DNA from: Beroe ovata
Taxonomy: Eukaryota > Ctenophora > Nuda > Beroida > Beroidae
DNA: 49,287 nucleotides
Reading direction: 5' to 3'
Assembly (NCBI GenBank): GCA_946803715.1
Contig: CAMPET010000028.1
Coordinates: 241,919-291,205 of the forward strand
Made by a program: the position numbers and the translations under genes. This document shows positions 28,556 through 41,700 of the stretch, piece by piece (the first letter of the stretch is position 1; the number at the start of each line of letters is the position of its first letter). A model generated the notes under the pieces. It was given only the letters and a program-made list of their open reading frames with translations. It searched no databases and was not told the origin of the DNA.

Positions 28556-31500
28556 CTATCCACCTTCCTTTTTTCTTGATACCATAATACTGATGAATGT
28601 TTTCATGAGCCTGGCAATATCGAGAAATTCTGGTGTGTTCATTTCCAATGGAGCATGACCTTCTATAGTGATCTTGAAAACATTGACCTGAAAATATGTT
28701 GAAGATAAAAAACAAGGATTCAGTTGATCTTAGATAAGAAGGGTTGTGTTCACTGGTAAGTTAATTGAGTGGGCCTGGATCAAAATAAAACTGTAGGTAG
28801 GTATTAGAAAGACTTAAGCATGCTTATGCCAAATAAAGAATAAAGATAAATCCATAAATTCCACAGTATTCTGTGCACTTATACCATTATTAGAAATATT
28901 ACCTGAGGTGCCCCAAAACTGATGATACTATCATATGTGTGTACTTCCAAGGGCAAGCTTTTGTTTCTTGGGTAAATTGCTATGTCATTTTTCCCAACAG
29001 CCAACCATAAATCTGTTTCACGGAAACTGTAGAATGAAGATAGAAAGTTGATTAAAATAAGGCATAAGTTAGCCTACTGCTATAACATTGATTTGAATTT
29101 TCTATGAAATTAATTTGATGGACCTCACCGATTGTCAACAATGAAAACTTCAAAGATGCCATATCCAAATGCAAGCCATCTGGTAGTTATCTTCAATAAT
29201 TCCTGCTGAGCTGCACCTGAGAGATCGGCAGCAATGATTGGCCGAAAATGATCAGTAATCAGTTGACTCTTATTTGGGATTGATCAAAAATTGAATGATC
29301 TCTTATCTTGGCTCCAATCTACAGAACAAAAAAGATCAGTGATCAGTTGACTCCTTTTTAGAGGTGTAAAGCTAATGGATAATTGGTAGATACCTCTACT
29401 AAGTCCAGCTTTGGTTTTCCAATAGTCACTGATTGTATTCTTTGCCTTTTCGATTTCTTCTGCCATCAGCAGTTCATCTTCCCTCTCAGTGTCTGTGTAG
29501 AGATCCTGCCAATAAATTACCAAACTCTTAGGAATGATTCTAGCATATTATCAAACCATTAATCCCTTTATAAATGTGTCATTGACAACAATTTTGAATT
29601 TCTTCCTTTTCGTCCTACCTTAAGTTTTCTGATTGTTCCCTTTCCCAGAGTCCCCAGCCCCTTCAGAGTCCCAGTTCCTGTATACTTTCTGGTGGGCTTA
29701 ACCTCTGGCATAGTCACGTGGTAAACATCAGCAACAGTGAAGTCTTTATCCGGGTTATAGTCACCGTGCAGATACTGACAACGCAAACCTGAACCAAATT
29801 GACTGATAAAAATAGATTTTGGGCAATGAAAAGTAGAGTTTCCGCTAACATGAACAACAGAATCTAGTCAATAATATTGACTCAATATTGACTCAATATC
29901 CAAAATGGAACCAGTCCTGTGTCTTACATTAATTGCTTACCAGCAAGTTCAGCTAGAGCCACCTTATCGTCGGGAAAGAGCCCTCTCCTTATCTGATCAC
30001 AGACTGATTCGTAGAGAAACATCAGCTCCAGCGGGTCACACTTCTGTATGTTAAACTCCGCAACTCCGAACAACTTGAAGAACATGACCCAATTTTCACC
30101 GGACGTACTTCTCTCGAATTTTGCCACAACGTCTGCAATAAGTGTCCTATCCTCGATAACTTTGTACGTATTGTCCAACTTCTCGAACAGAGCGTATTTG
30201 TTATGTCTAGGGTTGAGCTTCATGCCGCTGAGAAGCCGCGCGACTGCTGCACGTGCTGTAAGCGTGGGCGTTACCGCGATCTTGCAGTTCAACCCTCCGT
30301 AACAGCTGATCGAAGCGGGCATGTCCTTGAGGAACATTATCTTCTTCAGCTCCTCCCGGGAGGGTACAAACTCCCTCTGCCGCACCCCCGAGGTCAGCAA
30401 ACCCTCCGCGTACACGGCAAACTTGTACATTTCCGTGCCCGAGTATTTGCTCGTGTTTCGCTGCACGTGGAATTTGAGGTACCGCAGGATTTTCCGAGAC
30501 GGTGTGAAGGTGATCAGAACGCAGAGCAGGAACATCCAATATCTGAGATTCTGGGGGTTATCCACGTCGCGGACCCAGGCCGTCTGTTTGATCAGCTGGC
30601 AGTACAACTCGTCTATAAGAAGAGGAGAGTCGAAGAGAAGAGTGAGTTGAGTTTCGATGAACTCAACGGGGGATGTTGCCCCCTCGTAGTTCAGGAATGA
30701 TTTGTAGATTGTTACGGCTTGTTCTTGGAGAGGTGTCGCGTTGCTGGATGAACAGGGGCCTGGGGCGGATGAGATCATATATAGAATAACCAGGCTACCA
30801 ATCACTAAAAATCGGGCAGTGCTTTCGCAATCGTATTGATTAATACTGTATATTCAAATGTTTGGCAAAACTATGATTATGAAGTTTTGCCAGGAATTCC
30901 CCCCCCCCATTTCTCAACTTCCACAGTTTGGCAGCAGTTATTCTCCGGAAACACCCCACCCCCATTTTCTCTACAGTTACTAATTCCACTCACCGTAAGG
31001 AAGAGCCAGGACAGGTGTCTGAATAGCAGCTTTAGTATATCTGAGAATGGCGTTGTTCTTGTACATGGAGTCCACTTCGTCGGACTGCAAATTCCTCAGT
31101 TCCACTATGAGACGCTCTGTTCTTGTCTGGAACTGTTCCTTGCTGTGGGTGGGTCATGAGGTCGGTCATGGGGTGGGGGTCACAGATTGAATGGAAAGTC
31201 AGAAACAGAAGAGATGTGAAATGAGAGAAACATGGTGAAAACTCTCACAATTTTTTCAACAACTGTCACTTTTCACCAGTTTTTCTTTTTACGAAACTAT
31301 AATACTTGACAGCTTTTCTCCAGTCCCCCCAAACCCCTCAATATGTTAAACATAAGCACTCCCGGCATTTCTCACCTGGCAATAACCTCACTTATATCGT
31401 CCACCCACTGGTTAGCATCTGTCATGGTCTTGACGGCGAAGTAGTAGGAACGCTTGCGGACGTGGACATAGAAACACACCTCTCCGTGTGCCTCCTCCGG

Positions 31501-34500
31501 GTTTGTCACCACACACAGACAGTGTAGTGAGATCTTGCCTGGGTAATGGTCCAAATATTAGGGGCCCATTAGCGTGTTGCCATGGTTACTCCACACTCCA
31601 CAGTGATTCTCATAGATGCGTGATCCGGTGATAATCATATTAATTATAGTTGCGTGACTCGCTGGAAACTCAATTTCTTTACATTGCCCCTTACCCTCGA
31701 TTGGGCCATCTCGACGCTTCGCCATCTCCAACCCTTTCTCCGTGAGCGAGACGAATACTTTCCTTCGGATAATCTTGCTCTTCACGAGCGTCATGTAACC
31801 GGAATGTAAAGCGTTCTGCTTGACATGAGCGTCCTGAATAAATTATAACGCGTTAGAACACGTGTTATGAATCATGAAATGACGTTACCATGATATCGCG
31901 TGAGAAGACACGCGTTGTCATGAAGTCACCATGGTAACGCGTGACTATACTACCTGTGGTGAGAGCAAGTCAATCCACTTGAACATATCGTCGCTATCCT
32001 CGGCTGAGAAGTAGTGCACTCTGTCGTTTGTTATCACGCAGAACACGTGATTCTCTTGTTTATCCTCGACCCGGTTACAACTGCGAGAGAAATGAATGGA
32101 TATCAGGCAGGGAGTTTTTGCTATTCCAGTTGGAAATGGAATACCTAGGTATTAAAATTTGATATTATTTACTGTGATATAGGTAAGTGAAAAAATTTGT
32201 CAAGTCTGAAAAGATATTTATAAATTCTGTATGACAATGTTTTCAATCGCAATTTCCATCTTACTCCTTATATTCGCTCACCTTTCAAGTTCATTTAGAT
32301 CAATGCTGGCTACAGCATTCCTCGGGTTCATCTCTTCTTTCAAGGTATGCAGGTTTTCTTCCGGGGTACTGTGAACTTCTCTCAGTATCCTCAGCCATGA
32401 TCTGAGGTGGGGCTGATAAGAAGATATTGAATCAATATTGATATCCTAATTAGGTAATTAGGATATATTGATCTCCTAATGAGGTAACTAGGAGATATTC
32501 ATTTCTGCGATCGTCACTGATTTGGGAGCAGAACATTTAAATCACCGAGTATTTCGTTTATACTTCAGCCAAGTATATTAAAATTGTTAAACTATAAGAT
32601 GATGCGACATTATAAGGAAGCCACATGTGGCACATCAACAAGATTGATACATTCATCATTTGGTTGATGCCACCACATTAAACCTGACAGGAGTCACCTA
32701 AGTGTCACCTGAGTGTCACCTGAATGTCACCTAAGTGTCACCTAAGTGTCACCTGAGTGCCATCTGAGTTCCACCTGAGTGTCACATAAGTGTCACCTGA
32801 GTGTCACCTGAGTGTCACCTGAGTTCCACCTGAGTGTCACCTAAGTGCCACCTGAGTGCCACCTGAGTGTCACCTAAGTGCCACCTGAGTGCCACCTGAG
32901 TGTCACCTAAGTGCCACCTACCTGTGCTCATTATCATCCTCTGCCACCATGTCATAGGTGCGCTCAGGTGTCACAATACCGATGTAATTGCTCTTGTTCC
33001 TATCTGAAGTCTCCGTTATCTTTATAACCTGTCTCATGTTTATCTGCCCCTTCACTTCACCTCCTGGACATTTAATTGGACAATGAGGGTCATTATTAAA
33101 TTAATTGATTAATAAAGGTCGGAGAAAAAGATGTCAGTTTTCACGGGCAGCAATTTGTTTCTCCCCCTGTCCTTTTACCTTCATAGTCGTAGTAACTGAG
33201 GTTAATTCCTTGGAGAACGAAGAACCTGGGCAACCAGTTTCTTCTTGAGAGAGTTCCCTTACCTCCGCCCTTTTTACGCAACCACCCTGCGTGAGTAGTG
33301 ACGCGTTAGTAGTGACGCGTTAGTAATAGTTGTGACGCGTTTATAGTTGTGACGTCACGATCATGAATATATATTTGGATCGGTTGCAATAATTGAGTTT
33401 GAAGCAAGACGAAGTTCATAACCTGAATGGGGTCATGGGAAGGGAATATAGATTAAGGAAATAATCGTCACATTTTGTCGAGTATAACCTGATTTAAGGT
33501 AGTCTTGTTTAGCGTTGAATATCAACATAGATTCTCCTTGCAACAGACAGTACTTCTGTTTCCATCGGCTCAGCTTACTAGCCTCCCTTACCTTGAGATA
33601 TCCTGGAATGGGCATGATAATTATTCCATATATGGTATTATAATGCCTCTCTAAGTTACGACGCCTCGTCATGACGTCACACTTACCCGCATGGACTTGT
33701 GTCACAGGCTCCCCCTCGTTTGAATCACTGAAATCACTGAACCCGTCTCCCCCCTCTGCCCCAGAGGAGTAGTTCATGTATGTATCCCCCTCCTCATCTT
33801 CCCACCATTCATCTGAGAGAGAGAGAGAGTGGTTATTCCATATATAGAATAATTAATTCTCCATTATTCCATATATGGCATGATTGATAACTCCCCACCC
33901 TCTATGTCTTGTTCCTCATTGTCCCCCTCTCTGGTCAGGTGAGCGTCCAAGTCTCGGAGATGTCGGAACATCTCCGCCTCGGCTTCATCAACCTCAGTCT
34001 CCCCGCGGAGCTGCTCCGCCTCAGCGGCCTCCGCCGCGAGGATTGCCGCCGCGCGGGCGTCTGCGGCGCGCGCCTCTTCCCTCTCTCGCTCGATTCTGTG
34101 GAAAGGATGATAGCTTCAAATCTACAGTAGTTACTGCATAGAAGAGGGTATTGAGGGACTGATATATTCAAATTCTATCGTAAGAAGGACTTGGATAATT
34201 ATTGATAGTGAAAAGTGAATGGAAACCAGCTGAAAATGATAGAATTCAGCTTTGGTACCAGTCAAATGTACAGTAGAAGGGTTTAATGCGTTCAATACTA
34301 CAGTACACACCGTGGATCTTTACTCTGGTAGGCGGATAATTAATGCAGAGTGGTGATAGGAGTGAATTATTTATACCGTAGTAACGCTCTACTAGACGGT
34401 TAAATTCGCCACAATATATCATGACAGTGGGGGTCAGTAAAGGGTCAGCAGGGGGCAGTAGAGGGTCAGTAGGCCAGGGGGCAGTAGGGGGGCAGTAGAG

Positions 34501-37500
34501 GGTCAGCAGGAGTTCAGTAGGGGGTCATTGATATACTTTTATACCACACATGACAATAATCTCAGGTTACAATTTCTCCTACCTTTCCTCCTCCTCACGT
34601 ATTCGCTCCTGTTCCAGTCGGTACGCCTCCTCTTCTCTTCTCTTCCTCTCCAACTCCTCCATCCGTAACATGGCCTCTCTCATTCGCTCAGCCTCAATCT
34701 GAGAATGTAATCAGGTATTCCGAGGTCTAGAATAGGGTAAATAATGGCAATCTGAGAATGTAATCAGGTATTCCGAGATCTAGTTTAGGGTACATAATAG
34801 CAATGAGACACATTAAAGAACATTTCTTCTTGTCGGAATAAGAGATACTGTGACCACTGAAAATAGCAGCAAAAAATGGTAGATTTCCTGATTCTTATTC
34901 TTTAATTTGGCTGAAAATCAGGCAAGTAGGAAACCTACCCTGATCTTCTCTTCTTCTTCCTTCCTTCTCGCTTCCTCTTCCGCTTCGAGTTCTTTCCGTA
35001 TCCGTTCAGCCTGGGCACAGCATGTCAGTATCATTAGTGATGACTTTTCAATTGAAAACGGAGACGATGTCAGGAGAACAATGCGAAAAGTCTCGAAAAC
35101 AACTCTCTGGACTCTAGGGTGTACACTTGTGGGAGTGTGGCAATATTCAAGTATCGCATTGTGCACCCTAGTTAGTCCCTGGAGAGAGTCCCTGGACTAC
35201 TTATACCTCCTGTTCCTGGGCCTCTTTCTTCAGTCTCTCCATTTCGAGACGACGTTGTTCGAGTGCGAGTCTCTGTGCCTCTAGCTCGGCCTCCAACCTC
35301 GCACACTTCTCTGCCCACATATCCGCAACAATCTGTCTCGCGATGTTCCCTGAAGAGGGGAGGGGGTTTCTAGAACTTAGAAGGGGGGGCAAGGGAAAAG
35401 AAGGGTAGGTCGAATTCAAATATCCGCAACGATCTGTCTCGCGATATTCCCTAGAATATTTTCTAGGGAATATTTTCTAGGGTTTCTAGAAGGGAGGGAA
35501 AAGAAGGGTAGATCGGTTGGACCTTCCTGGTCCAGGCTAGTTTTTATATAAGGGAAGCTAGAAGCAATAAAGATAGTCCCGTTACAGATTTCAGCTGCGG
35601 AGATACGTCGTAGAAACAAGATGTGGAGACGCGAATAAACTTAGACGTACGAAAAATACGAACCTCTGACGTATTTCTGGACAACAATTGCAGCCGATCT
35701 CGTTTGAAGATAGAATTTCCTGTACAGATGCGCACGAACAACGCTCTGCACTTTTACGATGTCCGATATTCGTTTCTTGTATTTCATCCTGGTAAATGTA
35801 AGGAGGAGTTATCTAGAGGAACTTATTTTTCATTTTGTAGATTCTTAATTTTTGAATTGAGCTACTGAAAATTGAGGAATTATTTCCTCTAACATTCAAA
35901 TTCTCTATTTTTGGAAAATAATTCGCGTTTAACCTTGCAATGGCACCACGCCAGTGTTTCTGAATGAAAACAGCTGCAGTCCCCAGAACTTTCACTCGTT
36001 GTTGTTCAAGGATGTTCTCCAATGTTTCCTTCATGAAGACCTTTGTCTTGCCCGCGTGCCATTCCTTCTCAGGTGCTGAGAAATGAATGAATGAGCTGAG
36101 AAATGAATGAATGAGCTGAGAAATGAATGAATGAGCTGAGAAATGAAAGAACGATATTTTCAGAAAAAGATGGAGATATCTCCACCTTTTTCTGAAAATA
36201 GAGCAAAAGTTCTGCTCTTTTGTTTCAAGAAAAAGTAGATTTCGAGATCTACTTTTTCTGAAGCAAAAGAGCAGAACTTTTGGTCGAAATTTTGTTATAT
36301 TTTCATATCAGCTTTCTCCCCACCATTTTTAGTGAGGTAGAGAGTGACTTTATCTCGGGGTACTTGAGTGTAGATGTTAGCGAGTAGTGGTTGGTATCTG
36401 GTACAGAAATCTTCGTATAGTCGTCTAACGGGGTATCCCGACCTTCTGATGACAACAGTTTGCATCATTCCTGAAATGATTGAGAATCACTCCCTGAAAT
36501 TATTTCATCATACGTATCATCATTACTTATTTGCATTTTAGGGATATTTATCCCATCACTGACGAAGAGGATTCAGGATTGCAAATTTCGAATAACTGAA
36601 AATGGAGCTGAGGATCAATAATCATCAAGAGGAAAGTTCATTTTACCTGAGTATCTCAATTGATTAAGCATCAGCTGGTTCTGGAAGTCGTTAGCTTGTT
36701 TCAGTGCATTGGGCTTTACACAGCGAACAANGGTCTCCAAGGAAAGCAGACATGAGGTGACATGAGGTGAGGTGAAAAGTTTACTTTAGTTTGCGTAACG
36801 CGCATCTGTTGAAACAGATTGCAGATCGCGCGCACGAACTATCATATTTTGGATCACGTTGCTTTGACGCACGCGCCAAAATCCACTTCAAAGAAGCAGT
36901 GTTTTCTGTTTTGACCTGTTCCATTACAAGCATTCGTTCCATGAAAAGAAAACTACGAAAAACAAATTCAAACCTCCCACTGTTGTCTCATTATCGCGAA
37001 TCAACCCGGTATGGACAAACCTGCATGAGAGACGTTAGACTGTCTTTGAACTGTGAGGCAACTGTGGCGGACTTTGACTTGCCCCTGCCACTCCTCTCTG
37101 TCGACAGCTTGACACCCTCAAACAAGTCGTACATGAAGTCAGACTTGCTGTCTTTCAGCAGGGTTATCAGGTCGTCCCTGAGAAGGGGAAAGGGGTTGAT
37201 TGTTTGAACTGGTAATGTTGGGTCTCTAAACAACCAATATTGATCTTTCTCAAAGCGTTCGAATTTCTAGACTAATGTTGCCCCTAAGGCCCATACATCC
37301 TTACAGGGTTCAATCGGCGAGTATTTGCTCTTATCGATAACAGATAAACACCTGGATGTTGTTTTTGAGTGCTAACAATTACCTAACAACTACCTAACAA
37401 CTAAGTACCTACCTATGACAATTGCCCAAAAATTTCATTGAATAATTACAAACCGATTACCTAACAATTACCTACTCATTACCTGAAGGTATTCCTGTTT

Positions 37501-38691
37501 TTCTCGAGGAATCCCACCGTATTGTAAACAACATCACCCGCATAGTGCTTGATACCGAAATCTGGACCTGTGATCTAGATATGAAACGATTATAATATGT
37601 GAATGTGATCGAACTTTTCTCATATGTAGAGTTCCATTGATGTTCGAAGGAAACAAGACATCGTGAATTCAACTTCGAAATTGTTACTTCCACTTCGATA
37701 GGAAGACATGATCGGAGTTAATTCAGCCCCTGATTCAACAGTTTATGGTCCACTTGCCTTTGGTTTGATGTAGAATTTGTTTTTAGCGTTGGCATTGTGA
37801 AGTTTATCCAGCATAGACTTATCGGTGCCTGATAACATACAGACATGTAAAATTAAGTAAATTCACTCGGAAATCAGGAAACCGGTGAAATATTTCCTTG
37901 TGCTTTTCTTACCTTTAGGGAATCGACTCTCCTCATCAATCACTGAGAGGACACCCATCTTTCTCTCGACAAGATCAATGCACCCGGCGTTGTCAGTCCA
38001 GTCTATATCCGTCCATGGTATGCCTTCCTGGGATGATAAGGATATTAAACTTATCAACTTATTACAATCAAATTTGAGATGTAAACCATTTAACTGGTAG
38101 CTGGATTCCAACCCCCTGCAAACATGGAATATCTGAGTTTAACTTTGTTTACTAAAAAGATGTACAAGATTCCATGAGATTGAATTGAACTGTGATTGAC
38201 TGATAGACCGTGGAACTCCGCACGCCAGTTCACCACAAACCCTCAACTGCTGACGCTGAACTCAGCGCGTTTCGCACGTGTGTGGTAACGCAGTTGTATT
38301 CTGGTCTTTTTAGGTTGTTTTCGTATTTGTAACACCGTCATAATAAACATCATTTTCTAAAGACGCCTCTTGCGCTGCTACGATGTTGCGTGACCCAAAT
38401 ACTCCGCAAGCGCTGCGCGGCTCCATGGGTTTAGGAAATAAGGAGTGAAATGAGGAGCGTGCAACGTGTGCATATGCTACGAAATTGAGACCACATATCG
38501 AGTTCTGCTGATTACCTGGTTGTATTCAAGCTGCTCAAGCGAGAAGATGTGTTTGTTGAAGTACTGCTGTAGTTTCTCGTTTGCAAAGTTTATGTTGAAC
38601 TGTTCGAATCGGTTCACTTGGAAGTTCTCAAAACCGAATATATCGAGGACCCCAATGGAAGAAAAGGGGGGTTTCGGGGACTTTATTCGCN

Positions 38692-38734
<43 letters not shown>

Positions 38735-41700
38735 ACACTAAGTATGATAGTATCATGATATTTTCATTATCAAAACACGAGGTTGCTATGCAACTCTCTT
38801 AGCAACACTCGAGCAACTAACGTATAATCCAGTCAAATAGATACGAATACACGGCCATGGTGATTGAGTCCCGGCTTGCCGTTGCTTGCTCCTCATTAAG
38901 AGGCGAAAGGAACACCTCGCCCCTCATTTCACGCTTATTGTGGGTCAAAGCTTCGACTAGCTGTTCCGTGTTGACTGATAGGAACTGAGCGGCTTTCTCA
39001 ACAGCTGAGGAGAAATGAGGTATTACAATAATAATCACATAATTACTTAATCACTTAATCAGAATCGCTGGTATATGATTTGAGGTAAACGTTGTCCACA
39101 ATAACTTAGAAATAACTTAGAAAATTAAAAAAACTTAAACTAACTTAAACTAACTTAGACTAGCTAAAAACTTGAAGTACATTTCACAGGAGGAGGGAAA
39201 GGGGAAGGGGATGATGAAGTTGATACTTGGTATCACAAATGGACACTGTTCAGTTAGAATCACTAGATTATGATTTGAGGTTAACGTTGCCACTGGTTTG
39301 GATGCAACCTTGAAGGTATAGTGTATATTATGAACATCGATATCCTTGTGTAGGAGTCCATACCATGGTCTTATCAACATGATATGGGTGTGCTTGTGTT
39401 TGGGGATGGGGGTGTGTTTGGGTGTAAATTGCATGTCGATATCTTTGTGTTGGAGTATAATACACAATACAGTTCACGATCTTATCGACATGATATACGC
39501 GTGCTTGTGCTGGTATCTAGATTACTATTGCGTACTACAAATATCCAGCATCATGTCTTATATCATCGTGATCAGACATCAAGTTTTTGAAGTCGCGACC
39601 TTTCCCATAACCGCATCATGAGCAACTTTCATGTGACTCTGTCTTAAGGCCATCTCTAAATTAGAGTCTAATATATATACTTTTTTTCGTATTTAATGAC
39701 AGTTAAAATATGCCATCTTGTGACAGCTCTAGACTTGTGAAACAGTGAAAATGAGTTGTCGTTAAAGTTATCGTTAAAGTTTAATATCGAATGTTTTTCG
39801 AGTTGATTTTGCTGCTATCTCATATTCATAATATGTGCTAGCTTTCTGGATCTTGCATTCGATACTTAGAGTTCTATTACGATACTTAGAGTTCTATTAC
39901 GATACAAGAGTTCTATTATGGATTATTTTGGATGATCCTATCATTTTATTATTTGGGTTAATCTCTCCGTAGAATGACATGACTCAAGATGACAGGGTCA
40001 TCATCTCCACCCTGCCACACCCTAACCCTGGAAAATGTGGATGTTCGTTTCCCCCACACTCCATACCCTTGTCAGGTTTGTAGAAATCCTGTGATTCGGC
40101 GAGTTTAGCGCGGTGCGACACTCCTCAAAATTATCATCGAAAATGGATGTCGAAAGTGGCGACTTTCAAAAATTGAGAAGTCGAAAGTGACTCCAGATGT
40201 CTTTTTTAAATTAGGAATTTTACTGTTTTTTTGGATTAGAACATCATCATGAACGATTTTTTAGGAAGAGTACATGAAGTCGGTAATCCGATCATTGAAC
40301 GCGGAGGGAAACGCTATTCTGGAATCACCAACAGGTTTACAAAACTTTGTTAACATGGTAAATGACAGCAATTACTGACAACACCTTGTACTGACATCAC
40401 ACACTGACATAACCTCATACTGACAACGCCTCATACTGACACAACCTCATACTGATACCACATCATACTGATACCACATCATACTGACACCACCACACAC
40501 TTATACAACCTCATACTGACAACACTTCACACTGACACCACACACACTGACACCACACACACACTGACACCAAACAATAACACCACACATACGGACACCA
40601 AACACTAACACCTCATACTGACACCACATCATACTGACACCACTTCACACAAACTCAGGAACTGGGAAGACGCTAGCAATGTTATGCGCAGTGTTGTCAT
40701 GGCGACAGCTACAACAAACTCCGCCAAGAGTTCTGTTTAGTTCACGGACACACAGCCAGCTATCTCAGGTAACCGCACATTAAGGGGCATGTGTGCACGG
40801 AAAACGGACCGATCGAAAACTGGACCAAGAAAAACGCGATCAGACAATTAAAGTACACTATTTCATCTAAAATGCGCGTTTAAATTACAATCTATACATG
40901 CTGAAGTGCGCGTCTTTTTCAGTCCATCCGTTTTTGGTCCAGGTGCACACCGACACATATCAGTTAGTCTGCAATCAGTGAAAACATCAGTTGAAACCAT
41001 TGCCAAAATTCCCATGATTCCCGCAGGTGGCTCACGAAATAACGAAGCTCGCCCCACTTTATCCCCACCTCAAAACCTCCCTGCTCGCTTCTCGACAGCA
41101 ATACTGCCTCCACCCTACCATTTCCACGCACCACCCCATAAGCCAGCCATCGGCGTGCCGGGCCGCCGTTACCTCGTCATCCTGCGCCCACCACGGCGTC
41201 TACAAGAAAGCCGCCACGCCGCCCGTGGATACAGTCCGTGATATCGAGGATTTCGTGGCGGCGTGTGCCGGTCACGGCACTTGTCCGTACTACACGGCAC
41301 AACAGATTGCAGCGAGCGCTGATATGGTTCTGGTTCCGTATAACTACCTTACTGAGAGAAACCTACAGTTCAGGTTGGGGGACTATTTGAGTGATGATCC
41401 ATCACTCGTCAACGAGCTCATCAATCATCAATTATTACGTTCAGGTTTGCTCATCATAACTTTGCGCAGGTACAAGTCCCTGATCCGTGACTCTATCATC
41501 ATATTTGACGAGGCTCACAACATTACCCAATTTTGTGAGACAGGATACACGTTCAGTCTGACCTCTGCCGGGATAAACTCTGCTCTGGACATGCTGGAAT
41601 CGAGCCAAAACATCGCCAAATGGACGGAGGTATGCAACTTTCTCGAGGAGTTTCGCGACCCGCAATACCAGAACTCCTTCTTCCAGTTTTTCGAGGCCAA

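Noticed and set aside
30203-30700. Plus-strand frame opposite the MyTH4-FERM exon
   Set aside because: Shadow of the strongly conserved minus-strand coding exon.
32691-32921. CRISPR-like array
   Set aside because: 11-bp units without spacers in a eukaryotic intron; a satellite.
38466-38741. Proline/glycine-rich frame at 38466-38741
   Set aside because: Translation of the poly(C) tract beside an N.
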